NCBI GenBank assembly: GCA_001796525.1
Contig: MGMT01000063.1
Span: forward strand, 1-6,689
Reading direction: 5' to 3'
Origin: Chloroflexi bacterium RBG_13_51_52
GTDB lineage: Bacteria; Chloroflexota; Dehalococcoidia; Dehalococcoidales; RBG-16-60-22
Length of the DNA stretch: 6,689 nucleotides
The notes under the pieces are model-generated. The model did not search any database. It was not told the DNA's origin and saw nothing but the letters and a program-made list of their open reading frames with translations. Positions within the stretch are counted from its first letter, which is position 1. Every line of letters begins with the position of its first letter. Positions 1-5,503 of this stretch are shown here, piece after piece. A program made the position numbers and the translations under genes.

Positions 1-112
1 TAAACCTTTCGAGTTTACCGGCTGGCCGCTTTATTTAACCATCGGCCTCGGCGGACTGATTTTGTTCCTGCTCGGCCTCTGGGTAGGCAGGCGGACGGCT
101 TTCTACTATTAA
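1..112 (+). CDS. C-terminal end of a membrane protein (partial, cut by window edge)
   Basis: Codons read in frame from base 2 to a TAA at 110-112 and give 36 residues. A hydrophobic run rich in Gly, Leu and Ile (reading WPLYLTIGLGGLILFLLGLW) is followed by a short positively charged tail, VGRRTAFYY. That is the pattern of a last transmembrane helix ending on the cytoplasmic side. The rest of the protein lies left of the window, so the family cannot be named. A strong intrinsic terminator begins 36 bases after the stop, which supports this being the real end of a gene and of its transcription unit. Confidence 0.6.
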   Translation, partial: KPFEFTGWPLYLTIGLGGLILFLLGLWVGRRTAFYY

Positions 113-147
113 TCACATCTTCTTCTCCACGCAAACGAGTGTTCAAC

Positions 148-179
148 GAGAGGGGGCGGCACCCCCTCTCCTCTTTTTT
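148..179 (+). terminator. Intrinsic terminator after the partial membrane-protein gene
   Basis: GAGAGGGGG (148-156) pairs perfectly with CCCCCTCTC (162-170) around a five-base loop, giving a nine-pair GC-rich stem. Six T residues follow at 174-179. It points rightward, as expected for the gene ending at 112, and isolates that gene from the Fe-S gene that follows. Confidence 0.88.
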
Positions 180-183
180 GCCC

Positions 184-213
184 TTGACAATACCCCCAAC
201 ACAAAAGTACATT
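184..213 (+). promoter_or_regulatory. Sigma70-like promoter of the Fe-S protein gene
   Basis: A perfect -35 box TTGACA (184-189) is followed after 18 bases by TACATT (208-213), a 4/6 match to TATAAT. The predicted start of transcription is near 219-220, giving a leader of only about 28 bases. It lies directly after the upstream terminator, a typical arrangement for a separately transcribed gene. The -10 box is imperfect, so the assignment is moderate. Confidence 0.55.
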
Positions 214-222
214 ATTCTACAA

Positions 223-242
223 CTGGTGTGTTTACCAGGAGG
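223..242 (+). promoter_or_regulatory. Leader hairpin overlapping the Shine-Dalgarno of the Fe-S gene
   Basis: CTGGT (223-227) and ACCAG (234-238) are inverted repeats around the loop GTGTTT. The 3' arm includes the first two bases of the Shine-Dalgarno AGGAGG (237-242), which sits five bases before the ATG at 248. If transcription starts near 219, this small hairpin forms at the extreme 5' end of the mRNA. It could protect the message or slightly tune access to the ribosome binding site. It could also be a protein-binding dyad. The five-pair stem is short and may be chance. Confidence 0.4.
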
Positions 243-247
243 TATTT

Positions 248-1408
248 ATGGACGACGAAAACCTGGTCTATCGCGCCCTCCAGCAACATCTCGATAAAGG
301 CCCTGTCGGCTTTCCCGCCACCCCCTCCGGCATTGATATCGACCTGCTCAAAAAGCTTTTTACCCCACCGGAAGCTCAAATAGCTACCTGCCTCTCCAAT
401 ATAAAACTCGAGCCCCCCAAAACCATCCAACGCCGCGTTAAGAAAAGCGGCATCAAAATGACTTTAGACGAGCTAAAGCAGACCCTCGATATCATGGCGA
501 AGAAAGGCATTCTCCTGGTCCACAGCGCCGGCTTAAAGGAAAGGTATTATAAAAACGCCGGTGTCACGGCCGGAGGTATCGTTGACTTTCAGGTAAACCG
601 TATTAATAAAGACCTCGCCGATACCTTCCATAAGTATCACGTCGAGGTTTTCGCCAATGCGGAAATGACCGGCACGCATTCTGTCCCCCAGCTCCGCACC
701 ATCCCCGTCGAACAAAGCATCCGCACCCCAGAGAAGCATAACGTCGCCACGTATGATGACATCCGCCAGCTTTTAGAAGATTCCCCCGGCCCCTTTTCCG
801 TCGCCAATTGCGTTTGCCGCCAGACGAAAGATATCCAGGGAGAGCCCTGCATTCATTCCGATATCCGCGAGACGTGCCTCCAGATTGGCACCGACCACGC
901 CCGACATTACGTTGAAATGGGTATCGCCCGCTACGTCAGCAAAGAGGAAGCTTTTGAAATCCTGGAAAGAGCCCGGCAGGCGGGTTTCATACTCCAGCCA
1001 GAAAACTCGCGCCGACCCGAGAATATCTGCTGCTGCTGCGGCGATTGCTGCGGCCTGCTCTCCGCGGTAAAAAAGTCCCCCAACCCCGCCGCTATGTACG
1101 CTTCCAATTATTTTGCGACCGTCGATACTTCTCTCTGCAAAGCCTGCGGCAACTGCGTCAAGCGCTGCCAACTTGAGGCGCGCGCTATCGCCGATGGCGT
1201 CTCTACTGTCAACCTCGACCAGTGTATCGGCTGCGGCAACTGCGTTATCACCTGCGAATCCGGCGCCACCCGCCTGGCTAAAAAGCCCGTCGCTTTAGTC
1301 CCCCCTAAAGACAAGGACGCCACCTTTATGAAAATCATGTCCGGCAAAATAGGCTTCTGGAATATGGTTAAATTAAGACTGAAGATAATGCTGGGGATGA
1401 GGGTGTAA
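248..1408 (+). CDS. Cysteine-rich 4Fe-4S dicluster protein with N-terminal helical region
   Basis: This 386-residue, probably cytoplasmic protein has no signal peptide. Residues 290-345 hold two bacterial-ferredoxin motifs, CKACGNCVKRC (C297, C300, C303, C307) and CIGCGNCVITC (C326, C329, C332, C336), enough for two [4Fe-4S] clusters. The usual Pro after the fourth cysteine is replaced by Gln and Glu. Two further cysteine groups lie upstream: CVCR with C201 and C210 (residues 188-210), and CCCCGDCCG (261-269), either of which may bind more metal. Residues 1-100 are helical with a winged-helix flavour (LDELKQTLDIMAKKGILLV). The order helical N-terminus, CxCR, Cys cluster and ferredoxin pair resembles a family I recall from sulfate reducers and other anaerobes, usually annotated only as 4Fe-4S binding protein. 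Electron transfer is likely; partner and substrate are unknown. The start is fixed by AGGAGG five bases upstream. It is monocistronic, with its own promoter. Confidence 0.9.
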   Translation: MDDENLVYRALQQHLDKGPVGFPATPSGIDIDLLKKLFTPPEAQIATCLSNIKLEPPKTIQRRVKKSGIKMTLDELKQTLDIMAKKGILLVHSAGLKERYYKNAGVTAGGIVDFQVNRINKDLADTFHKYHVEVFANAEMTGTHSVPQLRTIPVEQSIRTPEKHNVATYDDIRQLLEDSPGPFSVANCVCRQTKDIQGEPCIHSDIRETCLQIGTDHARHYVEMGIARYVSKEEAFEILERARQAGFILQPENSRRPENICCCCGDCCGLLSAVKKSPNPAAMYASNYFATVDTSLCKACGNCVKRCQLEARAIADGVSTVNLDQCIGCGNCVITCESGATRLAKKPVALVPPKDKDATFMKIMSGKIGFWNMVKLRLKIMLGMRV

Positions 1409-1456
1409 GAGAAGGGCTAACCCCTCCCCTTTTCCCCACCTAAACTACTAATTAAC

Positions 1457-2287
1457 CTAAAACATAATCCCGCAGTCGTATTCCAAGAGCGTTTCGCTCC
1501 GGTAATCTATAATCGTGTGCGGGTAGTCACGCTTCATCGTAAACGTAAGGCGTTTAAAGCCGCCCCAGTCGGTGAAAATCAGCAAGCTTACCGCCGCGGT
1601 ATCGTCTTTCAACTCTACTACCGGCTTACAGTCCAGGGCTTTGGCTTTCTCCGCAAAGCCCGCCGGTATTCCCTCCTGGTAGCCAGAATTCAACACCTGT
1701 TCCACTATAGTATCGATTCGGCTCGGCTCGCATATTATTCTCCAGTCGTTATAGTTGGCGTGCCAGAACAGGTAGAACTGACCTCCCAGCACCTGCAGGA
1801 CGACGTACTGGAAAAACCCCTCTTTGCTCCCGTCGATTCTTATTTTGTCCTCGAACGACCCGCTCTGCTGGTTCCACAACGGCGTGACGATGCCGTACAC
1901 ATCGTCGATTCCCTCCTGATACATTGTCTTCAGATAGTATTCTTCATAACTTAAGAAAGGCTTCTCGCTGCCCGCCTTTACGTAAAGGAAAGGCTGTCCG
2001 CCCAAGAATTCAAATTTGTAAACGTAATCAAGGACGTAACCCGGCTCGATTGACAGGTTGGTCATGACGTTAAAATACTCGTTCACATCGAATTCCGTGC
2101 CGTTTTTACTGCAATTCTCCTGCCGCAAATGCTCGGGGACCTCGTAAGGTTGTAAAGCTATCAAATCATCCACGACCGCCTGGTACCACGAGGCTTCTTT
2201 TTCTTCAACCCCGCACCCGCTGAATATCTGCCCCAGAAGCAACAATGAGATAATTACAAATACTATTGTTTTGTATGTTTTCATCAT
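1457..2287 (-). CDS. Lipoprotein of unknown function
   Basis: The product has 276 residues from the first ATG, or 275 from the second. The N-terminus is a lipoprotein signal: a Lys-containing start, a hydrophobic run (residues 8-19), then FSGC with the lipidated cysteine at C25. Phe at the -3 position is less usual than Leu, but the signal is otherwise good. The mature part is rich in aromatic residues (repeated Tyr, Phe, Trp) and has four further cysteines (C59, C186, C220, C272) that could form disulfides outside the membrane. Predicted beta-type segments such as FFQYVVLQVLGGQFYLFW suggest a compact beta-rich fold. I recognise no catalytic motif or named family. It lies seven bases after the SDR stop and is almost certainly co-transcribed with it. 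It ends 48 bases from the convergent Fe-S gene. Confidence 0.82.
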   Translation of the reverse strand: MMKTYKTIVFVIISLLLLGQIFSGCGVEEKEASWYQAVVDDLIALQPYEVPEHLRQENCSKNGTEFDVNEYFNVMTNLSIEPGYVLDYVYKFEFLGGQPFLYVKAGSEKPFLSYEEYYLKTMYQEGIDDVYGIVTPLWNQQSGSFEDKIRIDGSKEGFFQYVVLQVLGGQFYLFWHANYNDWRIICEPSRIDTIVEQVLNSGYQEGIPAGFAEKAKALDCKPVVELKDDTAAVSLLIFTDWGGFKRLTFTMKRDYPHTIIDYRSETLLEYDCGIMF

Positions 2288-2288
2288 T

Positions 2289-2294
2289 CTCCCT
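2289..2294 (-). promoter_or_regulatory. Ribosome binding site of the lipoprotein gene, favouring the second ATG
   Basis: Read on the minus strand, AGGGAG (2294-2289) directly follows the SDR stop TGA (2297-2295). The first ATG (2287-2285) lies one base after it, too close for normal initiation. The second ATG (2284-2282) is four bases away and more plausible, which would make the protein 275 residues. Because the site abuts the SDR stop, terminating SDR ribosomes could re-initiate here, coupling the two genes. Confidence 0.55.
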
Positions 2295-3308
2295 TCAATC
2301 CAGCAGCGCGCTGATGCTTAGCGGTTCATCAGGCGGCGCTTCGGAGCGGTTTACCGTCACCAGTGGCTCTATTTTATCCTGCCAGCCCGGACCCACGTAG
2401 CCGAACATGCGTACCATCACCTGATCCCGAATGCGGTCGAAGTCTTTACCCGGGACCGTGTCCGGTTCGGGGAAAGGCCAGTTCATACGCTTTTGGGCCT
2501 GTCCCGCGTTGACCCCTGACCCATGAATCTCGGCAGCGTGGACTATACAGTAGGTAAGCGTTGCCCCGGCATCCTCCGGCGGTATCGGCCCGTAACCGTG
2601 CCCGTACCCTATTATCGACGACGGCAGCATGAAAGTCCTCGGGCGCTGCGCATCGGCATCCGGACGGCGGGGTCTTCCCACCAGTGTCGGGACATACATG
2701 AACACCCCCACGCCGGTATCTCCGGCAGGGCCCAGCTCCGCTGCCAGCGACATCATCATCGAGCTGGTAGCCGCCTTTACGGCGCAATAGTTACCCGGGC
2801 CCGAGGGATACCGGAAGGCGGTAGCTATATAAGTTACCACGCCATGATGTCTTTCGACCATGCCGGGCACAAACGTTTGTATGCCCAGCAGCGCCCCGCG
2901 CACAGCTACCTGATATTGTCTATCCAAAGCCTCTATCGATGTCTTTAAAATGGAAGCTCCCAGCGACATATCCATAGCATTGTTAACCAGGATATCCACT
3001 TTCCCAAAGGCGCTGAAAGCTCTTTTAGCCATGGATTTCATGCTGGCTTCATCGGCGACATCCGTCCGTATAAAGAGCGCCGTGCCGGGCTTATTCTCCC
3101 GGTTGATTATATCTTCGGCTGCTTTCCCGTTTTGCTCGTTTCTACCTGCGATTACTATATTTGCCCCGGCCCATGCCAGGCTGCGAGCAACACCCAGTCC
3201 TATCGTGCCGGCTCCACCCGTCACCACCGCCACATCTCCTTTTAGCGCATTTTTCTGCAAGCCTGTCTTATCCATTGTCAGCGGGGCTGTATCCAGAATA
3301 TTGTCCAT
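2295..3308 (-). CDS. Short-chain dehydrogenase/reductase (SDR) family oxidoreductase
   Basis: This 337-residue protein probably performs NAD(P)H-dependent oxidation or reduction of a small alcohol or carbonyl; the substrate is unknown. The Rossmann fold starts near residue 24 with the cofactor loop TGGAGTIG (30-37). D83-V84 contacts adenine, NNA (109-111) is the classical structural motif, and YCAVK (174-178) supplies the catalytic Tyr and Lys. The residue after the second beta strand is Arg56 (AGRN), which often favours NADP. The usual active-site Ser is not seen: the segment reads TYIATAF, with T163 the nearest hydroxyl. Classical SDRs have about 250 residues; here a 20-residue N-terminal extension and about 80 residues of C-terminal tail, with WPFPEPD and a proline-rich end, are added. 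The start is set by GGGAG five bases upstream of ATG. It leads a two-gene unit with the lipoprotein and has its own predicted promoter. Confidence 0.92.
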   Translation of the reverse strand: MDNILDTAPLTMDKTGLQKNALKGDVAVVTGGAGTIGLGVARSLAWAGANIVIAGRNEQNGKAAEDIINRENKPGTALFIRTDVADEASMKSMAKRAFSAFGKVDILVNNAMDMSLGASILKTSIEALDRQYQVAVRGALLGIQTFVPGMVERHHGVVTYIATAFRYPSGPGNYCAVKAATSSMMMSLAAELGPAGDTGVGVFMYVPTLVGRPRRPDADAQRPRTFMLPSSIIGYGHGYGPIPPEDAGATLTYCIVHAAEIHGSGVNAGQAQKRMNWPFPEPDTVPGKDFDRIRDQVMVRMFGYVGPGWQDKIEPLVTVNRSEAPPDEPLSISALLD

Positions 3309-3367
3309 TTATTCTCCCTTCTTGGCTATTAAAATTTCTTCTCGATAACCTCGTCTATTTTAAGTTT

Positions 3368-3396
3368 AATTTAATCTTCTTTTCTCATCCCGTCAA
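3368..3396 (-). promoter_or_regulatory. Predicted sigma70-like promoter of the SDR-lipoprotein unit
   Basis: On the minus strand TTGACG (3396-3391, 5/6 match) is followed after exactly 17 bases by TAAATT (3373-3368, 4/6 match), inside an AT-rich stretch. It lies just downstream of the terminator hairpin of the preceding gene and gives a leader of about 50-55 bases before the SDR ATG. Confidence 0.5.
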
Positions 3397-3407
3397 GAAA
3401 GCCCCCT

Positions 3408-3459
3408 AAAAACAACTAGCCCCACCCCTTGTCCCACCATATGGGGAGAAGGAGAGGGG
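3408..3459 (-). terminator. Imperfect hairpin with T-tract after the SnoaL-like gene
   Basis: Three paired blocks, CCCC (3420-3423) with GGGG (3456-3459), CCTT (3427-3430) with AAGG (3449-3452), and CCC (3433-3435) with GGG (3444-3446), are separated by symmetrical internal loops. On the minus strand the hairpin is followed by CTAG and then TTGTTTTT (3415-3408), the layout of an intrinsic terminator for the gene ending at 3527. A T-rich run (3461-3469) also flanks the other side, so it could act in both directions. The internal loops lower the confidence. Confidence 0.55.
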
Positions 3460-3526
3460 GTTTGTTTTTGTCCCGATTCCTTTGCTCATACGGGATGCCT
3501 ATGAAATCGGCATATCTTTTATCTCG

Positions 3527-4237
3527 TTACTTCTTAATGCCCTTCACCCTCGCGTTCCTCTTTTCCTCGCCCGTCTTTTTACCCGTCACCGGGTGTTTGA
3601 AATGGAACGGAAAAATATACCCTGACGGATAAGAATATGCTATCCCCTTGGCCGGCAGGTCAGATTTCCACCAGTCCGGCACCACTACCTCGCCTTCTTT
3701 CATCTTCCTGGCTGGCGGTCTTGGCCTGGCTACTCTCTCCGGCTTTACCCATCCCGTCGCCAGCGTGCCGGAATATACCGGCACCCATTTTATCTTCCAC
3801 AGCTTCCACACGCCGTCTTCTTTAATAAAATCGTTCTCATAGATGCCGCAGGCCAGCGCCTGCATTACCCCCGCATCGCCCATCGGCAACGCCATCGCCC
3901 CGAATCCCCACCAACGCCCCTTTCCCGTTTTCCCGTCCGGAGCTATGTCGATGACATCGGAAAGGTGCATCATCTGGTGCATGAATTCCGGGTCTTTCTT
4001 GGGGTTGATGTTCCCGAAGAACCGGTGCAACCCATCCTCCCCAAAAAACGTCCCCTCCGGCCATTCGAGCGTGGTATCGTCTCTCCTGGCAAACAGGTCG
4101 ATTATCTCGTCCGGCATCCACATCACCAGGTAAAAGCTGTAGGCATGTTCCAGTTTCCTTATCGCCTCGATGTCCTTGAGCCGCGTCAGCTCTTTTTCCA
4201 CAGCTGTCAGCCTGGCTTCCAGTTCTTTCTGTGCCAC
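3527..4237 (-). CDS. SnoaL/NTF2-like domain protein
   Basis: This 236-residue protein has no signal peptide and is probably cytoplasmic. Residues 2-30 form an amphipathic, Glu/Lys/Leu-rich helix that may be a coiled coil. The following segment, IRKLEHAYSFYLVMWMPDEI, leads into LFARRDDTTLEWP and resembles the start of SnoaL_4/NTF2-like cone-shaped barrels. In that superfamily Tyr, Asp and His residues lining the pocket serve in dehydratases, isomerases and hydroxylases. Candidates here are Y33 or Y36, D43, H87 and H91, but this is inference. The domain's closing strands are at about 125-155 (GIYENDFIKEDGVWKLWKIK). Residues 160-236 form an unusual Pro- and Lys-rich tail with WW at 189-190. The start codon is GTG at 4237-4235, chosen because AAGGAG lies eight bases upstream. 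It follows the PEBP gene by 60 bases with no terminator between. Confidence 0.83.
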   Translation of the reverse strand: MAQKELEARLTAVEKELTRLKDIEAIRKLEHAYSFYLVMWMPDEIIDLFARRDDTTLEWPEGTFFGEDGLHRFFGNINPKKDPEFMHQMMHLSDVIDIAPDGKTGKGRWWGFGAMALPMGDAGVMQALACGIYENDFIKEDGVWKLWKIKWVPVYSGTLATGWVKPERVARPRPPARKMKEGEVVVPDWWKSDLPAKGIAYSYPSGYIFPFHFKHPVTGKKTGEEKRNARVKGIKK

Positions 4238-4262
4238 GTTGTTATCTCCTTAATTTCTCATC

Positions 4263-4291
4263 TTTGATTTTTGATTTTTAACCTTTGATTT
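4263..4291. repeat. Three copies of TTTGATTT between the PEBP and SnoaL-like genes
   Basis: TTTGATTT occurs at 4263-4270, 4270-4277 and 4284-4291 in the plus orientation, within the 60-base gap separating the two minus-strand genes. In the transcript this is an A-rich AAATCAAA array just upstream of the AAGGAG ribosome binding site. It leaves the leader unstructured and contains no terminator, which fits co-transcription. It may simply be low-complexity sequence. Confidence 0.6.
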
Positions 4292-4297
4292 CGCGTC

Positions 4298-5053
4298 CTA
4301 CGCGCTGTATGTCCCCATGTACTCCGCTTCGTCAAGTATATGTCCCTGCATGGCAGTACGCAGTTGCGACCTCGTCGAACCGGGTGCCAGGTTTAGTGTC
4401 GTATCAAGGGCATACAACCTGAAGAAATAGCGGTGCGTCCCGAATGGCGGACTTGGACCTCCATATCCCATACCTGGGAAATCATTATATCCCTGCACCG
4501 CGCCGTTGCTTAGCGTGGGCGTTATTGGTTGTCCTTCCGCCAGTTCTAGTACGTCGGCAGGGATGTTGAAGACGACCCAATGACTCCACATGCCCCCGTC
4601 CGGGTCTTCCATTATCAGCGCGAACGATGCCGTTCCTTCTGGGGCGCCGCTCCAGCTAAGCGGCGGCGATTTATTTCCGGCATATAGACTGTATTTGCCA
4701 GGCATCGGTTCTCCATACTCAAACGCCGATGACGTTAAGGTAAATACCACCGGCTCCGGTGGAGACACCTCATCCGGCGTCTCGGTCGGCGTCGGTTCCG
4801 GGGTCTCGGTTGGCGTTGGTTCCGGGGTCTCGGTCGGTGTCGGTGTTGCTGTAACCGTAGTTGTTGTTGTCGGCGGCGTGGTCGTCGGTGTCTGTGTCGC
4901 TGTCGGCGTCGGTGTCGACGTAGCAGTAGTGGTTGGCGGTTTCGTCGTCTGCGTTGCTGCCGTCGTTGTCGTCGTTCCACCACCACCGCAGGCCGTCAAA
5001 ATCAATACTGGAATCAACATCAGAATCAGTAGCATGACATATTTATTTCGCAT
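4298..5053 (-). CDS. Lipoprotein with Thr/Pro-rich linker and PEBP (YbhB/YbcL-type) domain
   Basis: The 251-residue protein starts with a lipoprotein signal: MRNK, a hydrophobic run, then LTAC with the lipidated cysteine at C22. A poly-Gly/Thr stretch and a long Thr/Pro-rich linker (about 27-97, including the repeated unit TPTETPEP) tether a globular domain at about 101-251. That domain carries phosphatidylethanolamine-binding protein hallmarks: SPPLSWSGAP (129-138), MEDPDGG with D150 and D152, WSHWVVFNIP with H158 (156-165), GYGGPSPPFGTHRY (196-209), and the FFRLYALD strand. D150/D152 and H158 line the anion pocket in this family. YbhB/YbcL-type bacterial members have poorly known roles and are often linked to ligand binding or kinase/protease inhibition; the ligand here cannot be stated. 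The linker should hold the domain away from the membrane. The start is fixed by AGGAGG five bases upstream. It heads a probable unit with the SnoaL-like gene. Confidence 0.92.
   Translation of the reverse strand: MRNKYVMLLILMLIPVLILTACGGGGTTTTTAATQTTKPPTTTATSTPTPTATQTPTTTPPTTTTTVTATPTPTETPEPTPTETPEPTPTETPDEVSPPEPVVFTLTSSAFEYGEPMPGKYSLYAGNKSPPLSWSGAPEGTASFALIMEDPDGGMWSHWVVFNIPADVLELAEGQPITPTLSNGAVQGYNDFPGMGYGGPSPPFGTHRYFFRLYALDTTLNLAPGSTRSQLRTAMQGHILDEAEYMGTYSA
4779..4844. repeat. 24-base tandem repeat encoding the Thr/Pro linker
   Basis: Two full 24-base units (4779-4802 and 4803-4826) differ at only two positions, and a third unit matches for its first 18 bases (4827-4844). Each unit encodes eight residues of the PEBP linker in the TPTETPEP register on the minus strand. 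In-frame unit changes could lengthen or shorten the linker without breaking the protein. Confidence 0.85.
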
Positions 5054-5084
5054 TTCCCCCTCCTTATTCGGAAGCTATAGGGTT

Positions 5085-5113
5085 ATTGTAAAATATGTAG
5101 ACGCTATATACAA
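5085..5113 (-). promoter_or_regulatory. Predicted promoter of the PEBP-SnoaL unit
   Basis: On the minus strand TACAAT (5090-5085) matches the -10 consensus at 5/6 positions. It lies 17 bases after TTGTAT (5113-5108), a weak 3/6 -35 box. It sits just beyond the channel terminator and gives a leader of about 25 bases to the PEBP ATG. Confidence 0.48.
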
Positions 5114-5120
5114 CCTTTGG

Positions 5121-5156
5121 GAAAAAATAAAGGGGTAACTTTAGTACCCCCTTTTT
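5121..5156 (-). terminator. Intrinsic terminator after the MscS-type channel, probably bidirectional
   Basis: GGGGTA (5132-5137) and TACCCC (5145-5150) form a six-pair stem, extendable by a G-U and A-T pairs, around a seven-base loop. On the minus strand it is followed by TTTATTTTTT (5131-5122); on the plus strand by CTTTTT (5151-5156). It begins 36 bases after the reconstructed channel stop at 5186 and not next to the premature stop at 5442. That supports 5186 as the original gene end. Confidence 0.85.
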
Positions 5157-5185
5157 ATTCTTTATTGCTAATCGCTTGCGTTTCT

Positions 5186-5503
5186 TCAGGTTTTATCCGG
5201 CATCTCTTTGATATGTATGTCCATAGACTCGGAGGCTATCTTGATATTATCTACCTTTTCGAGTTCGGCCAGGAGCCTACGGTTCAGCCTATCTTTTACT
5301 ATTCTTCTCTGCCTCACCTCGGTGATATACCTGATATTAAAAGTAATCCAGTTATCGGTCAGAACAACGAAGACCGTCGGCTCCGTCGCCCTTTTAGGCA
5401 GGTAATATTTATCGGTCAGTTTCGATATGGATTTATCCGATTCAGCGACATTTTCTTTCGTTTCGATATTTACGACCGACTCTATAATCTTTAGCGCTTT
5501 CTT
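5186..5503 (-). pseudogene. Detached C-terminal third of the MscS-family channel (frameshifted)
   Basis: Reading the minus strand in the +1 frame from 5503 gives 105 uninterrupted residues ending at TGA (5188-5186). They begin KKALKIIESV, contain EPTVFVVLTDNWITFNIRYI and end HIKEMPDKT. This continues the N-terminal part without a gap: SDW (ending at 5505) joined to KKALKII is the expected MscS soluble-domain sequence. The whole span 5186-6125 is 940 bases, one more than a multiple of three, so a single extra base around 5498-5504 (the run AAAGAAAG) accounts for the break. The piece has no start codon or ribosome binding site of its own, so it is not expected to be made independently. Repaired, the channel would have 312 residues. 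A sequencing or assembly error is a real alternative to a true mutation. Confidence 0.85.

Noticed and set aside
773..1171. Minus-strand frame of 132 codons opposite the Fe-S gene
   Set aside because: Ala/Gly-rich antisense of the cysteine codons; the plus frame carries the ferredoxin motifs.
1412..1433. Possible terminator between the convergent Fe-S and lipoprotein genes
   Set aside because: Only a four- to five-pair stem (AAGGG with CCCTT) with a large loop and a short T run; too weak to call on either strand.
1517..1954. Plus-strand open frame of 145 codons opposite the lipoprotein gene
   Set aside because: No ribosome binding site or recognisable motif; the opposite strand encodes a lipoprotein with a clear signal sequence and operon context.
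2446..2948. Overlapping open frames on both strands inside the SDR gene
   Set aside because: Arg/Gly-rich compositions without motifs; the SDR frame has complete Rossmann and YxxxK motifs, so these are shadows.
4779..4844. Possible CRISPR array because of tandem 24-base units
   Set aside because: Units are directly adjacent with no spacers and are explained by the protein linker repeat.
4590..5138. Long plus-strand open frame rich in Val and Gly opposite the PEBP gene
   Set aside because: It is the complement of the Thr/Pro repeat region; the PEBP frame has a signal peptide, family motifs and a strong ribosome binding site, and this frame has none.
5117..5494. Plus-strand frame of 125 codons opposite the channel C-terminus
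   Set aside because: The minus-strand +1 frame over the same bases gives clear MscS C-terminal sequence, which explains the openness of this frame.
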